Shown here: one piece after another, positions 63,035 to 64,000 of the stretch
Numbering within the stretch: the stretch's first letter is position 1
Layout of the letters: every line of letters begins with the position of its first letter
Source of the DNA: Apoda limacodes
Taxonomy: Eukaryota > Arthropoda > Insecta > Lepidoptera > Limacodidae
Assembly: GCA_946406115.1 (NCBI GenBank)
Contig: OX291545.1
Coordinates: forward strand, 3,286,001 to 3,350,000
DNA length: 64,000 bases
Direction of reading: 5' to 3'
Notes under the pieces: model-generated
Seen by the model: only the letters and a program-made list of their open reading frames with translations
What the model was told of the DNA's origin: nothing
Database searches by the model: none
Translations under genes and position numbers: made by a program

Positions 63035-64000
63035 AAAAATCTCAAACAAAATTGTTAATTCTGTTTATTTAATAAATGCAAAAATTATAGTCATCAGAAA
63101 ATTATAAGTCTATCTATTCATGCGTGATTCACGGAAGTCACGGTAAGTTCGGAATTATGTGGAAGTCACAGATAATATACTACTATACGAGTAGTGGAAT
63201 TAATATCATTTTCGAAATTTTATTGAAAAACATAACATCTAATTATTTCAATTGTATCATCCAATAAATCACGTCTGTACAGCAGAAAAAATATCTCCAT
63301 TTTGGTACAAATGAGGCATAGTCCGGTGCAGCACCCCGCGGTTGCCAGGCGCCTGACAGTCCAATGCCGCGACATGCGGAACTGCTGGCCACCGACAGCC
63401 CTCGCACACCACCCCCTGTAACAGTTGTCAACTGTCAGTTTGGACTTTACGATGTTGCCATAAGGGTTAAAACATCTGCAGACCCAACTTGGCAACTGTG
63501 TGCCCTGGCACTGAGATGCAAGTTGATGGTATCGCAGCAATCGTATAGATTACCTTTATTAGCGTCACTATTGTGCTTTGGTTCCTTTACTATATAAGAA
63601 AATTGATACGATGAGTATAGCCAGATGTCAGTTATTGTTTATTTATTTTGGAAAAACTCCTCTTGTCTGGTTTTTATTGTGATGGTGATTTATCTATGTA
63701 CGTTAGAAGTAGGAAGTCAGTAGTAAGTAGGTAGGTAGCAGTACAGATTGATTTTCTGTTGGTATTAGATAAGGGTTAACATTTATGAAAAAGTTAGATA
63801 CTCGTCACTTAACTATACTGTACGAAAGAATGTTGTGAGTGAGTTTGACGAAAGAATTTTGTTACTAAGTATCAGTAACTATTACTTAATTCTCTCGTTT
63901 GCTTTTTCGCAACACCTGTAGTCACGACAGTCATCAAGTTATTAATACAAGTAACAAGATTAATCTTTATGTCGATCAGCTGAATATCGCCATGTTTTGG
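63035..64000. other. Gene-free stretch at the window edge
   Basis: No recognised coding sequence. AGTAGTAAGTAGGTAGGTAG near 63719-63738 resembles the unit of the 21-bp array at 38001, but only one copy is present, so it may be chance. Confidence 0.4.

Noticed and set aside
63719..63738. Second seed of the 21-bp array (AGTAAGTAGGTAGGTAG)
   Set aside because: Only one short match and no family-B flank; likely coincidence of a GTAG-rich tract.
1..64000. Assignment to a W chromosome or a given species
   Set aside because: Repeat content is compatible with a W chromosome and with Lepidoptera, but sequence alone cannot show sex linkage, and I do not recognise a species-specific marker.

Overview
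This window is a stretch of animal nuclear DNA, almost certainly from a moth or butterfly. It is AT-rich, has no operons or long uninterrupted genes, and is packed with decayed transposable elements. The lepidopteran assignment rests on several dispersed repeats I recognise from moth and butterfly genomes: the 'GTGCGAGTCGGACTCGC' repeat with its 'GGACGGACGGAC' core, Helitron-like ends of the 'AGCCGCTGGCAAAAGCTAGT' type, the 'AACCGACTTCAAAAAAGGAGG' repeat, a 5S-rRNA-derived SINE, tRNA-derived SINEs, and a jockey/CR1-like retrotransposon whose 3' end carries 'CCACCTTAGTGGTATAT'. I found no convincing host exon, functional tRNA or rRNA gene. Every recognisable protein-coding stretch belongs to a mobile element, and nearly all are broken.

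Layout. 0-12 kb: a 5'-truncated family-A non-LTR retrotransposon (minus strand), SINEs, an RTE remnant, a Helitron-like element with a 75-bp tandem array, then 45-bp and 32-bp arrays attached to other dispersed repeats. 12-32 kb: MITEs, a 239-codon endonuclease fragment, several minisatellites, a perfect 28-bp foldback, and Tc1 and mariner transposons with internal deletions. 32-44 kb: a second copy of the 9.7-kb dispersed repeat holding a chimeric retrotransposon, a perfect 36-bp foldback, a family-B retrotransposon tail containing a 21-bp array, then a family-A element joined through a 42-bp array to the 3' half of family B. 44-52 kb: Helitron-like and RTE remnants and two more arrays. 52-59 kb: a nest of insertions. 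A Ty3/gypsy pol (plus strand) has a 57-bp array over its RT active site and its integrase is split by a non-LTR tail that itself holds an RTE copy with a 12-bp target-site duplication. It abuts an inverted gypsy gag-protease interrupted by a hAT element with a perfect 8-bp duplication, which in turn contains a family-A tail. 59-64 kb: a Helitron-like copy, a tRNA SINE, MITE-like repeats and a 41-bp array.

The most unusual property is how often minisatellites sit inside transposon sequence. At least three (21-, 57- and 75-bp units) have repeat units visibly derived from the host element, and several are present in one copy of an element and absent from its sister copy. Several retrotransposon copies are also chimeric or have lost exactly their catalytic core. 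The terms 'family A' to 'family E' are my own labels for this window. Family names and clade assignments come from recognition, not from a database search.
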